Shown here in pieces: positions 22,550-22,728 of a stretch of 22,728 nt of DNA (positions within the stretch are counted from its first letter, which is position 1; each line of letters begins with the position of its first letter). The notes under the pieces are model-generated. The model saw only the letters and a list, made by a program, of their open reading frames with translations. It made no database searches and was not told where the DNA came from. Origin of the DNA: DAOPZJ01 sp964587625 (GTDB lineage Bacteria; Bacillota; Clostridia; Oscillospirales; JAKOTC01); NCBI GenBank assembly GCA_964587625.1, contig CAZPLU010000037.1, positions 1 to 22,728 of the forward strand, written 5' to 3'. Both the position numbers and the translations under genes were made by a program.

Positions 22550-22618
22550 CTTGACAAAAGCAGCACCATTATATATAATGGTATAGCGCCTCCAAAAGGC
22601 GTCCGGAACATCCGATCG
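22550..22618 (+). promoter_or_regulatory. Promoter and leader of tRNA-fMet (module copy 2)
   Basis: A consensus TTGACA (22551-22556), 17 bases and TATAAT (22574-22579), followed by a leader with two small stems, CGCCT/AGGCG and CGGA/TCCG, about 65 bases before the tRNA. It is the second copy of the 69-base module at 19864-19932. Confidence 0.85.
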
Positions 22619-22650
22619 AAAATTTTTGGAAAATATTTTATTAGACATGA

Positions 22651-22726
<76 letters not shown>

Positions 22727-22728
22727 CC

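Overview
The window looks like a chromosomal segment of a Gram-positive, probably anaerobic gut-type Firmicute (Clostridia; an Oscillospirales-like lineage is my guess). The reasons are strong AGGAGG-type ribosome sites, TTGACA/TATAAT promoters, an Rnf-type operon, a MecA-like protein, a BlaI/M56 pair, an MsmK-type sugar ABC ATPase and an L-fucose isomerase operon. Most of the DNA is moderately GC-rich. Two stretches (8918-9874 and roughly 20,900-22,640) are more AT-rich and look like accessory DNA.

Layout. 1-1341: ribulose-phosphate 3-epimerase (rpe, +) converges on a MecA-like adaptor gene (-). 1424-7668: one same-strand run made of an Rnf-like membrane complex (rnfC-rnfD-rnfE-rnfA), a membrane-anchored putative glycoside hydrolase, a stand-alone GlmU-type nucleotidyltransferase and a YpsA-like SLOG protein. 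7757-9874: dUTPase, a DUF1461-type membrane protein, and an AT-rich zinc-ribbon plus deoxyribosyltransferase-like gene. 10059-11032: an HTH-methyltransferase fusion broken by a one-base frameshift. 11137-13075: a BlaI-family repressor and M56 membrane protease with their own promoter and operator-like repeats. 13143-14267 (-): sugar ABC ATPase. 14605-19790: a promoter followed by fucI, an intracellular BNR sialidase-like gene, a family-5 solute-binding lipoprotein and a MetH-activation-domain-like protein. 19864-20146: a tRNA-type promoter module followed by paired helices but no gene. 20163-22438: a DIP1984-like gene, hairpins, a promoter inside an inverted repeat, two very small ORFs and a 343-residue unknown protein. 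22550-22726: a second copy of the promoter module driving initiator tRNA-Met.

The most unusual system is the Rnf-like operon. It lacks rnfG and rnfB. RnfA and RnfE have lost all four cysteines expected to hold the intramembrane [2Fe-2S] cluster, and RnfC has lost the glycine-rich flavin/NADH motif. RnfC still keeps two perfect [4Fe-4S] motifs, and RnfD keeps its FMN-threonine motif. This suggests a repurposed, partly stripped membrane redox complex rather than random decay, because all four frames are intact. The second candidate is a possible non-coding RNA at about 19,900-20,146, transcribed from a promoter module nearly identical to that of tRNA-fMet.

The fucI operon and the neighbouring sugar ATPase suggest use of fucosylated or sialylated host glycans. 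All functional calls come from reading motifs by eye; no database search was run.
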